Both the position numbers and the translations under genes were made by a program. 36,196 nucleotides of DNA from contig JAIOYV010000070.1 of NCBI GenBank assembly GCA_021740905.1, positions 1 to 36,196 of the forward strand, given 5' to 3'. Positions 15,596-24,541 of the stretch are shown here, one piece after another. Under the pieces are notes generated by a model. The model worked only from the letters and a program-made list of their open reading frames with translations. It did no database searches and had not been told where the DNA came from. Each line of letters opens with the position of its first letter. Within the stretch, counting starts at the first letter, position 1. The stretch comes from Bacteroidales bacterium (GTDB taxonomy: Bacteria; Bacteroidota; Bacteroidia; Bacteroidales; M50B96).

Positions 15596-17131
15596 TTATA
15601 ACGGTATATTTCCATGCTTTTTCGGTGGGTTGACCTCGCTTTTGTTCTTGGTCATTTCGAGTGCTTCGATAAGCCTTTTTCGGGTGTTGCGAGGATAGAT
15701 AATCTCATCGATATAGCCCAGTTCGGCTGCCCTGTATGGATTGGCAAAGGCCTCCTTGTATTCTTCTACTGCCTTCAACTTGTCCTCGTCGTTTAAATTT
15801 CGATACAGGATATTTACTGCTCCATCGGCTCCCATCACGGCAATTTCTGCGGAAGGATAGGCCAGGTTCACATCTGCACCTATGTGTTTGCTCGACATTA
15901 CATCGTAAGCACCACCATAAGCTTTTCGGGTGATGAGTGTAATTTTTGGAACGGTAGCTTCGGAGAAAGCATATAGCAATTTAGCCCCATGCTTGATGAT
16001 CCCTCCAAATTCCTGATCGGTACCGGGCAAGAACCCGGGCACATCGACCAGTGTGATAATGGGAATATTGAAAGCATCGCAAAAGCGGACAAAGCGGGCC
16101 GCTTTTGTCGATGAATTAATATCGAGAACACCGGCGAAAAAGGCAGGTTGATTGGCCACAAAACCAACAGGCCGGCCATTCATCCGGCCAAAGCCAATCA
16201 CTATGTTCTGGGCATAATGCTCCTGCACCTCGAAGAAGTAATGGTTGTCGCAAACCGAGTTGATCAGTTCCTTAATATCGTAAGGTTTATTTGGATCTTC
16301 CGGCACCAGTTTCATAAGTGCTTCGTCCTTGCGGTCGATTGGGTCGATGTTTGGCTTGATAGGTGGGTCTTCCATGTTGTTCGATGGAAGGAACGACATC
16401 ATTTCGCGAATGGTCATGATGCTTTGCTCGTCGTTTTCCGACATGAAATGGGCTACTCCACTCTTGGTGTTGTGAGTTACTGCACCACCTAGTTCCTTCT
16501 TGGTCACTTCTTCGTGAGTAACTGATTTTACCACATCGGGACCGGTCACGAACATATAGCTGGTTTCCTTCACCATAAAAATAAAATCGGTGAGGGCTGG
16601 GGAATAAACCGCCCCGCCTGCGCAAGGCCCAAGAATAGCGGATATTTGAGGGATCACCCCCGAAGCTTTCACATTCAGCAAAAATATATCGGCATATCCG
16701 GCAAGGCTCTGCACACCTTCCTGGATGCGGGCCCCGCCTGAGTCGTTCAACCCAATAAGAGGAGCTCCATTCTTCATGGCCAACTTGGTTATCTTCACAA
16801 TTTTGTTGGCATTGGTGATGCTTAACGATCCACCAAAAACGGTAAAATCCTGGGCAAATACATACACCATCCTGCCATCAATATTGCCATATCCGGTAAC
16901 AACACCATCGCCCAGAAATTTCGATTCGGCCATCCCAAAATCAGAAATGTTGTGGACCACATATTTGTCGAGTTCGACAAAAGAATCGGGATCCAATAAA
17001 ATATCTATCCTTTCGCGTGCAGTTAATCTGCCCGATTCGTGTTGCTTGTCAATTCTGTTTTGCCCGCCACCCAATTCAGCCAGACGGTTTTTCTCTTCTA
17101 ATATCTTATATTTATCTTCGTTTGTCAACAT
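15596..17131 (-). CDS. pccB: Acyl-CoA carboxylase carboxyltransferase subunit (propionyl-CoA type)
   Basis: This 511-residue protein is full length for the family. Signatures include [54 protein letters not shown] (N-terminal crotonase-fold half) and the C-terminal half with [20 protein letters not shown] and [21 protein letters not shown]. It transfers the carboxyl group from carboxybiotin to an acyl-CoA, most likely propionyl-CoA, giving methylmalonyl-CoA in the cytosol. The related methylmalonyl-CoA decarboxylase alpha subunit is similar, but here the biotin carboxylase gene lies in the same operon, which favours an ATP-driven carboxylase. It is the third gene after the biotin carboxylase and biotin carrier genes, 23 bp from the carrier gene. 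Confidence 0.9.
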   Translation of the reverse strand: MLTNEDKYKILEEKNRLAELGGGQNRIDKQHESGRLTARERIDILLDPDSFVELDKYVVHNISDFGMAESKFLGDGVVTGYGNIDGRMVYVFAQDFTVFGGSLSITNANKIVKITKLAMKNGAPLIGLNDSGGARIQEGVQSLAGYADIFLLNVKASGVIPQISAILGPCAGGAVYSPALTDFIFMVKETSYMFVTGPDVVKSVTHEEVTKKELGGAVTHNTKSGVAHFMSENDEQSIMTIREMMSFLPSNNMEDPPIKPNIDPIDRKDEALMKLVPEDPNKPYDIKELINSVCDNHYFFEVQEHYAQNIVIGFGRMNGRPVGFVANQPAFFAGVLDINSSTKAARFVRFCDAFNIPIITLVDVPGFLPGTDQEFGGIIKHGAKLLYAFSEATVPKITLITRKAYGGAYDVMSSKHIGADVNLAYPSAEIAVMGADGAVNILYRNLNDEDKLKAVEEYKEAFANPYRAAELGYIDEIIYPRNTRKRLIEALEMTKNKSEVNPPKKHGNIPL

Positions 17132-17154
17132 GATTCAATGATTTAATTCTACAA

Positions 17155-17676
17155 TTATTCGAGTATTACCAAAGGCTGTTTGCCATCAATCGTGTCGCCT
17201 TCTGCAACACAAATTTCGCTTACAATCCCATCTCTGGGTGCCTTGTATTCACTTTCCATTTTCATGGCCGAGATAATAATTACTGGTTGGCCCTGCGTAA
17301 CTTCATCACCCACTTTCACAGGTATTTTAACTACTTTGCCGGGCATGGGACTTGAAATGGTATTGGCCGATTCATCGCCCATCGACTTGTTCCTGTTCTT
17401 CATGAACCTGGATTCTGCATCTACAATCTCAAGATCGTAGCTGTTCCGATAGGTATTTACGATATATTTCTTTTTGGAATCGCCCTCGATAAGCTCCACA
17501 TTATAGGACTTACCATTTCTGATAATTGAGTACACCCCTTGTTCTACCTGGCAAATATCCAATTTATATTCTTCGTCATCGACCAGAACATGGACCTGAT
17601 TTCCTTCGCGCGAAAGCAATTTTAAGTTTGCTTCCCTCGAATCAACATTTATCTGTAAGGATATATTATTTTGCAT
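17155..17676 (-). CDS. Biotin carboxyl carrier subunit of the acyl-CoA carboxylase
   Basis: This 173-residue protein has a C-terminal biotinyl domain: PMPGKVVKIPVKVGDEVTQG, then the biotin site SAMKMESE with the biotinylated Lys at residue 139, then APRDGIVSEICVAEGDTI. The N-terminal half (residues 1-95) is a beta-rich segment (DDEEYKLDICQVEQGVYSI) like the BT/linker domain that attaches the carrier to the carboxylase core. It shuttles carboxybiotin between the biotin carboxylase (17694-19205) and the carboxyltransferase (15596-17131). Gaps of 17 and 23 bp to the neighbours support one operon. Splitting carrier and carboxylase into separate genes is usual in Bacteroidota and archaea, whereas mitochondrial PccA fuses them. 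Confidence 0.9.
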   Translation of the reverse strand: MQNNISLQINVDSREANLKLLSREGNQVHVLVDDEEYKLDICQVEQGVYSIIRNGKSYNVELIEGDSKKKYIVNTYRNSYDLEIVDAESRFMKNRNKSMGDESANTISSPMPGKVVKIPVKVGDEVTQGQPVIIISAMKMESEYKAPRDGIVSEICVAEGDTIDGKQPLVILE

Positions 17677-17693
17677 AATTTCTTGATTTTAAC

Positions 17694-19205
17694 TTACCAA
17701 CGCAAAATGGCTTTCCTGCGTCCAAAATTTTTCCAATATTCCGATGAAGTTGAATGGGCCGGGACAGTAGTTTCTGATTTTCCCATTTTATCGAGATAAT
17801 CGACCAGGGCCGTGATCAAGGCAATGTCTTCGCAGGTTTCATCGCAAGTGTCCATTTCCATCAAAAACTCTTCATTGTTTTCGATGAAGTGTGTGTCGTA
17901 CTTTCCGTTCACAAAATCATCGGCTTCCATTATCCTTTCAAGAAATTTGATGGAAGTTTTTACTCCGGTGATCTTATATTCGTACAAAGCCCTTTTCATC
18001 CGCTTGATAGCTTCTTCGCGGGTATTGCCGTGCACAATAAGTTTCGAAATCATAGGGTCGTAATAGATAGGTATTTCGTATCCTTCGTACACGTAGCCGT
18101 CGGTGCGCACACCCAATCCGAGAGGCTCGGTGATGTGTTTGATCAAACCCGGGCTGGGCATAAAATTGTTGGAAGGGTCTTCGGCGTATATCCTACATTC
18201 AATAGCATGTCCGCTTTGGACAATGTCTTCTTGCTTGTGATTAAGTTTTTCGCCCCTTGCAATCCTGATTTGCTCCTTCACCAGGTCGATACCGACTACC
18301 CTTTCGGTAATTGGATGTTCCACCTGGAGGCGGGTATTCATTTCGAGGAAATAAAAGTTATGGTCATTGTCGACCAGAAACTCGATGGTGCCAGCCCCCG
18401 TGTAATTCACAGCTGCAGCCGCAGCCACTGCTTTTTCGCCCATTTCTTTCCTGAGTTCAGGCGTCATTAAGGGAGAAGGTGATTCTTCCACCACTTTTTG
18501 ATGACGGCGTTGGACTGAACACTCGCGCTCGCACAAATGGATCACGTTGCCATGCGAATCGCCCAAAACCTGAAACTCGATATGGTGGGGCGACTCGATG
18601 TATTTCTCCACATACACGGCATCATCACCAAAGGAAGCCATGGCCTCCGATTTTGCAGCCTTGACAGCCTGAACGATGTCAGCTTCTTTCTTCACCAGGC
18701 GCATTCCTTTTCCACCTCCCCCGGCAGATGCTTTAACCATAACCGGCAAGCCAACCTTCATGACAACTTCCAGGGCCATTTCGTCGGAAGTGATATTGTC
18801 TTTTGTCCCTGGGACAACCGGAACACCAGATGCCATCATCCGTTGGCGGGCCGAAATTTTATCGCCCATTACCGAAATCACTTCTGGTGATGGCCCAATA
18901 AAAATAATTCCCTCGTCTTTGCACCTCTGCGAAAAAGCTGCATTCTCGGAAAGGAACCCATAGCCCGGGTGGATGGCTTGGGCACCAGATTTTTTTGCGG
19001 CATCGATAATTTTATCGATTACCAAATAGCTCTCGTTCGAGGGAGATGGGCCGATAAAGTAGGCTTCGTCGGCGTATCGTACATGCATCGACTTTCGGTC
19101 GGCTTCGGAATACACCGCCACCGAGCGGATACCCATTTCGCGGCACGAACGCATTACACGGACGGCTATTTCGCCCCTGTTTGCAATAAGAATTTTATTA
19201 ATCAT
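17694..19205 (-). CDS. accC: Biotin carboxylase subunit of the acyl-CoA carboxylase
   Basis: This 503-residue protein has the biotin carboxylase plus ATP-grasp order: KILIANRGEIAVRVMRSCRE at the N-terminus, GYGFLSENAAF, the glycine-rich ATP loop ASAGGGGKGMRLV (about 160-172), HIEFQVLGDSHGNVIHLCER, FLEMNTRLQVEHPITE and ECRIYAEDP. It uses ATP and bicarbonate to carboxylate biotin on the carrier encoded next. The C-terminal 60 residues extend beyond the minimal fold (DTCDETCEDIALITALVDYL), as in propionyl-CoA carboxylase-type subunits. It is the first gene of a three-gene operon with a candidate promoter at 19265-19294. The operon supports propionate use or the methylmalonyl-CoA route; direct acetyl-CoA carboxylation is not excluded. 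Confidence 0.92.
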   Translation of the reverse strand: MINKILIANRGEIAVRVMRSCREMGIRSVAVYSEADRKSMHVRYADEAYFIGPSPSNESYLVIDKIIDAAKKSGAQAIHPGYGFLSENAAFSQRCKDEGIIFIGPSPEVISVMGDKISARQRMMASGVPVVPGTKDNITSDEMALEVVMKVGLPVMVKASAGGGGKGMRLVKKEADIVQAVKAAKSEAMASFGDDAVYVEKYIESPHHIEFQVLGDSHGNVIHLCERECSVQRRHQKVVEESPSPLMTPELRKEMGEKAVAAAAAVNYTGAGTIEFLVDNDHNFYFLEMNTRLQVEHPITERVVGIDLVKEQIRIARGEKLNHKQEDIVQSGHAIECRIYAEDPSNNFMPSPGLIKHITEPLGLGVRTDGYVYEGYEIPIYYDPMISKLIVHGNTREEAIKRMKRALYEYKITGVKTSIKFLERIMEADDFVNGKYDTHFIENNEEFLMEMDTCDETCEDIALITALVDYLDKMGKSETTVPAHSTSSEYWKNFGRRKAILRW

Positions 19206-19264
19206 TCGATCTAATTTTCTGCCTTATAAAGAATTAACAATCACTAACACTAAATTTAGATATG

Positions 19265-19294
19265 TAAATATATCAATAAATCGAGTAATACAAA
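19265..19294 (-). promoter_or_regulatory. Candidate promoter of the carboxylase operon
   Basis: On the minus strand TTTG (19291-19294) is separated by 18 bp from TATATTTA (19265-19272), a 7-of-8 match to TAnnTTTG. It lies 59 bp upstream of the accC start. The region is very AT-rich, so chance matches are more likely here. Confidence 0.4.
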
Positions 19295-19324
19295 CAACTG
19301 GTATAATGGAAATGTTTAATTGGC

Positions 19325-19356
19325 TTGTGGGAGTCCAATAAAATAAGCTACTTTTG
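19325..19356 (+). promoter_or_regulatory. Candidate promoter of the DUF4468-like gene
   Basis: TTG (19325-19327), a 21-bp spacer and TACTTTTG (19349-19356) match the Bacteroidota -33/-7 pattern. The predicted start of transcription is only about 8 bp before the GTG at 19371. It diverges from the carboxylase operon promoter. Confidence 0.5.
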
Positions 19357-19370
19357 AAAAAGAAATTTAC

Positions 19371-19910
19371 GTGGTGGGTAAAAGTTTTTTCTATGTTTTA
19401 ATATTGCTATTCAGCACAATGGATGTTACTGTTTCCATTGGTCAAGAACCCTACTCGATTTTAATTGAGTGTATTAAGAAACCGGGTAGTAAAAAAATAG
19501 TCTTTGACAAGGCATATAGTTGGATGCAGAGTGACCCTGATTTTACTATTGAGGAAAAGGACTTTGATAAAGATAGACTTAAAGCCCAAGCAAAATTCGA
19601 CTATCCAAACAATGTAATACTTGAAGATGTATCCATTTCGCCGGGAATTGGAGAAAAAACTTCAGGGCATGTCAACTATGATGTCCTAATAACAGTGACC
19701 GACACAAGCTACAGCATCGAGTTCACAAATTTCAAACATTTCTCAACCTATGATGCCAAACAATTTAGTTTTGGGGTAATCCCCAAAAACCCTGAAAGTT
19801 TCAGCAATCAGTGCAACGAAGACCCCGAATGGTGCAAGCTGGTGTGGATGGACATCACCAAAACGGCCAGGCTGAAAACCCGGATGAAAAGGATGAAGGC
19901 GAATTGGTGA
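19371..19910 (+). CDS. Small exported protein, DUF4468-like
   Basis: This 179-residue protein starts at GTG (19371, or the adjacent GTG at 19374), because no ATG precedes the signal peptide FYVLILLFSTMDVTVSIGQ and a stop (TAA) lies in frame 25 bp upstream. The mature part has an alternating pattern: KKIVFDKAYSWM, FTIEEKDFDKDRLKAQAKFD, VNYDVLITVTDTSYSIEFTN. This is consistent with the DUF4468 (TBP-like fold) exported proteins of Bacteroidota, which have a repeated alpha/beta layout; the match is by eye and not certain. The C-terminus is strongly basic (TARLKTRMKRMKANW). It is monocistronic and diverges from the carboxylase operon. Its role is unknown. Confidence 0.65.
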   Translation: MVGKSFFYVLILLFSTMDVTVSIGQEPYSILIECIKKPGSKKIVFDKAYSWMQSDPDFTIEEKDFDKDRLKAQAKFDYPNNVILEDVSISPGIGEKTSGHVNYDVLITVTDTSYSIEFTNFKHFSTYDAKQFSFGVIPKNPESFSNQCNEDPEWCKLVWMDITKTARLKTRMKRMKANW

Positions 19911-20101
19911 AAAGAAAGGATTTAAGATTTGAGATTAACGATTTTTGATTTTTGATCTGGTGGTTCGTTCCACACATCTTAATACTAAGATCGTTAATGG
20001 TCGTTCTGAAATCAAATTTTTATTCTTTTTAATTTAATGGATATTATGAAAAGAGGTCATAGTTAGTGAGGAACCTATCTCTACCAGCTTCGTTCACAAC
20101 C

Positions 20102-21175
20102 TTACTTCTTCACCCGTTTGTCGATATATTTCGAGTTGATGACCCGCAGTGTCCCCATATAGTCTAATTTGAATTCGAGGATGTCTCCTACATTGTATTT
20201 CTTTTTGTTATCTCCCAGATCGAAAACAAACATGTCCGAACTTGCCCCAACAAAACTTATATCAGGATCGACCGGTTCGATATGTTTCTTTTCAACATCC
20301 AGCAAACCTATGTCGATGATGGCCCTGTACATGGTTTTTCCTATTGATTCTTCATCCATCTCAAACGAGCCCCCATCCACATTGGTACCCATTTCGCCCA
20401 TTGGCATAATAGGTTTTTCGGTCACCTCTATGATTTCAGAATAAAGCCTGAAGACATCATGGTTCATCCTACTGAAGGTTGTGTTATTGTACACGTCGGT
20501 TCCCAGAAAAAGGGTTTCGCCTACCCTGAAATGATTGATCCCTTTGGGGAGCAAATTTTGAAAAATGAGGGGAATAGTAACCGACGACCCTCCTGAAACA
20601 TAAGGGATTTGCCGGTCGAATTTCGCTTCGATAAGTTGTTCGTACAAGCTCAACTGGATTAACTTATCGTGGTTTGGAAGTACGCCGTACAAACACGACA
20701 GGTTTGTGCCAATGCCCACCACCTCGATGTTTTTGAGTTTAAACACCTTTTCGTAGAATTTCATAAAGTCTTCACCCATCACCCCTTCGCGGAGATCGCC
20801 GAGTTCGATCATGATAATAATTTTGTGGACTTTTTTTTGCTTCTGGGCTTCTTTAGAAAGCATCATGATGGTCTTGATTTCAGTATTCATACTAACATCA
20901 GCAAACTTCACTACACTTTCGATAGCCTGCTTGGCAGGGGGTTTTATATAGATCGTTTCAATGTTTGGGTTAATCGACTTTATGGTTTCTAAATTCGATA
21001 CCCTGGAATCGCAAACCTGAGTGATGCCCAAATTTAATAATACCGACAGGTAGTCTTTATTTCCACAAAGCAACTTGGATACAACCGACCATTGAATGTC
21101 GTTTTTTATAAAAAGTTTATCCAGGAAATCGAAATTCTCCTTTAATTTTTTTACATCAAGCGTGATATATGCCAT
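20102..21175 (-). CDS. PLP-dependent amino acid racemase, ornithine-racemase-like
   Basis: This 357-residue protein belongs to the fold-type III PLP group (alanine racemase N-terminal domain). The PLP Lys is probably Lys34 in WSVVSKLLCGN. Further family features are SRVSNLETIKSI, IIIMIELGDLREGV, GIGTNLSCLYGV and HFRVGETLFLG. This pattern matches the clostridial ornithine racemase (Orr)/YhfX branch rather than classical Alr, because the C-terminal beta domain is different and the barrel motifs vary. It would interconvert L and D forms of an amino acid, possibly ornithine. It starts 2 bp after the alr stop (21178) and is the last gene of an operon with a symporter and alr. The exact substrate cannot be read from sequence. 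Confidence 0.8.
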   Translation of the reverse strand: MAYITLDVKKLKENFDFLDKLFIKNDIQWSVVSKLLCGNKDYLSVLLNLGITQVCDSRVSNLETIKSINPNIETIYIKPPAKQAIESVVKFADVSMNTEIKTIMMLSKEAQKQKKVHKIIIMIELGDLREGVMGEDFMKFYEKVFKLKNIEVVGIGTNLSCLYGVLPNHDKLIQLSLYEQLIEAKFDRQIPYVSGGSSVTIPLIFQNLLPKGINHFRVGETLFLGTDVYNNTTFSRMNHDVFRLYSEIIEVTEKPIMPMGEMGTNVDGGSFEMDEESIGKTMYRAIIDIGLLDVEKKHIEPVDPDISFVGASSDMFVFDLGDNKKKYNVGDILEFKLDYMGTLRVINSKYIDKRVKK

Positions 21176-21177
21176 GA

Positions 21178-22335
21178 TTATAGTTTATTAATGATTGTTC
21201 GTTTAATACTTTCCGACAAGTGGGCCAACACCTCGTAATTAAGTTGTTCGCTTATGTCGCTGAAGGCGCTTACTTTTATCTCCAAATCGCCTTGTTTCCC
21301 TATAATTACTACCTCGTCCCCAATTTCTGCATCCGGCAGATTGGTGATATCGGCAATGATCATATTCATATTTACAACCCCTATTACACTGCATCGTTGC
21401 CCACGAATCAAAACCCGGCCCTTATTGCTCAACGATCTGCTGTACCCGCTCGAATACCCAATTGGGATCAATGCAGTTTTAATATCGCTTTGTGCAAGGT
21501 ACGAAATTCCATAGCTAACAAACTCACCGGTCTTGATGTATTTTATCGACATGATTTGGCTTTGCCATCCAAGTATCCTGTTCAGGGGGTCAGTTTTAGT
21601 AGCTTTATTGTTTATATATTGAATAAAAACTTCGGTACTCGACCAAAATCCGTACATCATAATCCCAACCCTCACCAAGTCCATTCGGGCTTTGGGGTAT
21701 ACAAACGCAGCTGCCGAATTGGCCACATGTTTACATTTTGGCACTATGTTGTTTGCTTCAAGGACTGAGAGCATTTTTTGATACTTTTTTAGCTGCTTCT
21801 GAATCCTGGGATGATTTGAGATACTCTCGGCTCCGGCAAGGTGTGTGCAAAAACCAACGACATCAAAATAATCCGGATTCTCTTTAATAATCGAAATTGC
21901 CTCATTTAAAACAGAAGGATTTAATCCAGATCGGTTCATTCCAGTTTCTGCTTCAAGATGTATTTTAGCCTTGATATTTAATCGCTTTGCTGATTCCAGT
22001 GCCGTTTGCAATCGTTCCAGGTTAAAGACAAAAAACTCAAATCCTTTGCACAGTACATCGTTCATGTCTTCATCCGATACCCAGCCCATAATCATGATGG
22101 TGGCCGGGGCCGAGAGGCTTTTGTAAACCCGCATGGCTTCGCTATAGTAAAAAACCGAGTAATGGTCGATGCCGTGTTTTTCGAAAAGGGGTACAATTTG
22201 TTCTATGCCATGTCCATAAGCATTGGCTTTTACCACTGCCGAAACTTTTACTTTCGCACCTAGTTTTTTCTTTAAAAAGTCGATGTTGTTTTTTACCGAT
22301 TTCTCATTCAGGGTTATGATGGAACTATTATTCAT
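21178..22335 (-). CDS. alr: Alanine racemase
   Basis: This 385-residue protein has the PLP-binding motif VVKANAYGHG with Lys36, the barrel strand EAETGMNRSGL, MDLVRVGIMMYG (the Arg that contacts the pyridine nitrogen) and the second catalytic Tyr in VSYGISY. The C-terminal beta domain follows (GRVLIRGQRCSVIGVVNMNM). At the usual CMD/SMD position it reads NMN, so the common Asp is Asn. It makes D-alanine for peptidoglycan, or in this context may act on another substrate. The symporter stop overlaps its ATG by 4 bp (ATGA), indicating translational coupling, and the second racemase follows after 2 bp. Confidence 0.88.
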   Translation of the reverse strand: MNNSSIITLNEKSVKNNIDFLKKKLGAKVKVSAVVKANAYGHGIEQIVPLFEKHGIDHYSVFYYSEAMRVYKSLSAPATIMIMGWVSDEDMNDVLCKGFEFFVFNLERLQTALESAKRLNIKAKIHLEAETGMNRSGLNPSVLNEAISIIKENPDYFDVVGFCTHLAGAESISNHPRIQKQLKKYQKMLSVLEANNIVPKCKHVANSAAAFVYPKARMDLVRVGIMMYGFWSSTEVFIQYINNKATKTDPLNRILGWQSQIMSIKYIKTGEFVSYGISYLAQSDIKTALIPIGYSSGYSRSLSNKGRVLIRGQRCSVIGVVNMNMIIADITNLPDAEIGDEVVIIGKQGDLEIKVSAFSDISEQLNYEVLAHLSESIKRTIINKL

Positions 22336-23768
22336 TCTTTTACTTTTTTCTTTAGTAGATTTACGATAAGATACATTGCTGCCGATGCGCTTATCCCAAA
22401 AATATTTGCATTAAGGCCAAGTGGTAATTTTATTTCTGAAACTATTAATATGACGGTTGTACTGCCACCCACTATCATTGATATCAGGGCTGCCTGGGAG
22501 TTTGGTTTCTTCCCATAAAGGGCGGCCAAAACGGGTACAAATAAACCGGATACCATAAATGCATACGAATACAGCATAAGTTCCAGCACGTTCGTCATAT
22601 AGGAAGCAAGTAGCAGCGACAAAGCACCAATGGCAAGGGTAATAATTTGTGATGCCTTTAATCGTGATTTTGTGTTGTGATTAAATCTGAATACCTTGCT
22701 TAATATATCAACCTGTACATTTCCCGATGCTGCCATCAAACAACTATCGGCTGTCGAAAGGATGGCTGAGAAGTAGGCCGAAAGCATCAGGCCCATTAGT
22801 CCTGCCGGAAGAACAGTATTTAATAAAATAGGTAAACCCATTTCTGCATCCATCGCCGATCCTGCCGCATAACCTAGTTCGGTAAACATCCCATTTTCGA
22901 AGGCCACGCGCGAAAACAAACCGAGTGTGACTCCCATAAATGCCATAATGGGCCATTCAAACAAGCCTGCAATAAACCAGGCTTTCTTTGCTTGCTTTTC
23001 GCTTTTCGAAGCATAGATTCTTTGATAAAGCGTCATTCCCACAAACCAAATTGGGATAATGGTCACCCCCCAGTTAACCAGTTGCTGCCAGGTAGTATTC
23101 GACATGGAAAGAAACTCAGGACCAATGGTAGCTTTAATGGTTTCCATGCCCCCAATGGCATAGTACGAAATGGGAATCCCAAGAAATACCATGCCCGACA
23201 TGAGGATTATCCATTGAATGGTATCGGTGTAAATTACTGCTTTTAAGCCTCCTATGCCGGTATATACTATGGCAATTACCCCCATAATAATAAGCGCGGT
23301 CAATAAATCTATTTCAACAAAAGTTGCCGAAGCCAGTTTAGCCCCGGCCAATAATTGCGAACTGGTAAAACCAATATATCCAATGGCAGAAATTACGCCG
23401 GCAATAAAGGCTACTTTGGAATTGTAGAAATGTTCAAAAACTTCAGGAAAAGTAAAAAACTTATGCTTCACCGAAAGTTTGCTTATTATAGGGATCATTA
23501 CCACAGCACTAAGCCAGGCGCCGATTAACCCGGTAAAAAGCATCCACGATCCGGCCAGGCCGATCATAAAGCCCAGCCCTCCAAGGCCAATAGAGAAACC
23601 ACCGCCAACATCGGTGGCAACAACCGATAGACCTATATGCCAGCTACTCATGGAACGTCCACCGACATAATAATCTTCGACGTTCTTGTTTTTTCTGAAA
23701 AAATAGACACCTACTCCCAGCATAGCTGCGAAATAGACGATAAATATCAGGATGTCAATAAAGTTCAT
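22332..23768 (-). CDS. Sodium:solute symporter (SSS family)
   Basis: I start at the ATG at 23768 (478 residues, MNFIDILIFIVYFAAM) instead of an upstream TTG that adds a Cys-containing stub. About 13 hydrophobic segments are visible, with SSS features such as NVEDYYVGGRSMSSWHIGLS at the first loop, VATDVGGGFSIGLGGLGF, YTGIGGLKAVIYTD (the SSS signature region) and ILSTADSCLMAASGN near segment 8, which in this family contributes to the Na+ site. It couples Na+ entry to uptake of a small solute. Its 4-bp overlap with alr suggests that the solute is an amino acid handled by the racemases; this is inference from context. Confidence 0.87.
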   Translation of the reverse strand: MNFIDILIFIVYFAAMLGVGVYFFRKNKNVEDYYVGGRSMSSWHIGLSVVATDVGGGFSIGLGGLGFMIGLAGSWMLFTGLIGAWLSAVVMIPIISKLSVKHKFFTFPEVFEHFYNSKVAFIAGVISAIGYIGFTSSQLLAGAKLASATFVEIDLLTALIIMGVIAIVYTGIGGLKAVIYTDTIQWIILMSGMVFLGIPISYYAIGGMETIKATIGPEFLSMSNTTWQQLVNWGVTIIPIWFVGMTLYQRIYASKSEKQAKKAWFIAGLFEWPIMAFMGVTLGLFSRVAFENGMFTELGYAAGSAMDAEMGLPILLNTVLPAGLMGLMLSAYFSAILSTADSCLMAASGNVQVDILSKVFRFNHNTKSRLKASQIITLAIGALSLLLASYMTNVLELMLYSYAFMVSGLFVPVLAALYGKKPNSQAALISMIVGGSTTVILIVSEIKLPLGLNANIFGISASAAMYLIVNLLKKKVKE

Positions 23769-23784
23769 ATTTCTGCAAAAAGGA

Positions 23785-23822
23785 AAAAGTAGTAGAGACA
23801 GCAACCTGCCTGTACTACTTTT
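23785..23822 (-). terminator. Weak hairpin with U-run between GNAT and symporter genes
   Basis: Ten-bp arms AAAAGTAGTA (23785-23794) and TACTACTTTT (23813-23822) can pair. On the minus strand the stem ends in CTACTTTTTCC, giving a short U-tract. It lies just before the symporter ATG (23768) and could terminate or attenuate readthrough from the acetyltransferase gene. Confidence 0.35.
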
Positions 23823-23845
23823 CTATTATTAATTAGTGAACTAAA

Positions 23846-24292
23846 CTACGCAGTCTTGAAATACCTCATTTCAATGTATTTGCTGGTAAAACCGACTTTT
23901 TCGTAAAGGAAGCGGGCTGGATTTTCCGGTTCTACGTGCAAGGCAATATTTCCCTGGGCATGGTTTATTGTTTCTTTCATCAGGTGTTTCCCAATGCCTT
24001 GTCCCCTGAAATCTTTATGTGTAGCAATATAAACCAGGATGTTTTCGGGGATATATCCTTTCATGCCGGTTTGGTTCACTACCACAACTCCCGATATTTT
24101 TTCCCCTTCGTGCGACACCAATATAAAACCTCCAAAGGATTGCCATTCTCTGAGGGCATAGTCAACACACTTTGCGATATCTGTTTTAAGGTCGCCATAT
24201 TCTTCCAGGTGCTCGTACAAAAAATCAATAATCCTGGTTTTCTCTTTCAAATCAGGCTTTGCCAATTCGTCATACTTTTTCGTTTCAATCAT
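23846..24292 (-). CDS. GNAT family N-acetyltransferase
   Basis: I use the ATG at 24292 (148 residues, MIETKKYDELAKPD); a TTG four codons upstream is less likely. The GNAT fold is clear from the central strand ISGVVVVNQTG, then ILVYIATHKDFRGQGIGKHLM, where RGQGIGK is the acetyl-CoA pyrophosphate loop, then IALHVEPENPARFLYEKVGF. It transfers an acetyl group from acetyl-CoA to an amine. The substrate is unknown. It lies 77 bp upstream of the symporter-alr-racemase operon on the same strand, so an amino acid or amine handled by that set is a fair guess, although a weak hairpin separates them. Confidence 0.85.
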   Translation of the reverse strand: MIETKKYDELAKPDLKEKTRIIDFLYEHLEEYGDLKTDIAKCVDYALREWQSFGGFILVSHEGEKISGVVVVNQTGMKGYIPENILVYIATHKDFRGQGIGKHLMKETINHAQGNIALHVEPENPARFLYEKVGFTSKYIEMRYFKTA

Positions 24293-24541
24293 AAAATTCT
24301 CCAATGTTTATTCATATACAAGGGGGGCAATATAAAATTTTAGCCCAGTTAGCCAAATTTAGTTTTGCTCCAGAATTTAGGGAAATGCCTACAAGCCAGA
24401 ACAGGAAGGACATTGAGAGGGATTCAGTTTCCGGGAAATATTTTCAAACTAAAATTGAATTTGATCGGATTGTGTGTTTCAATTAAAAATAGCACATCCC
24501 TTTCAGGATAAAATATAACCAATAGATTTTCGGCCTGAACC

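Noticed and set aside
23769-23804. TTG-initiated longer form of the sodium symporter
   Set aside because: The ATG at 23768 directly opens the first membrane helix, and a weak terminator hairpin lies within the proposed extension.
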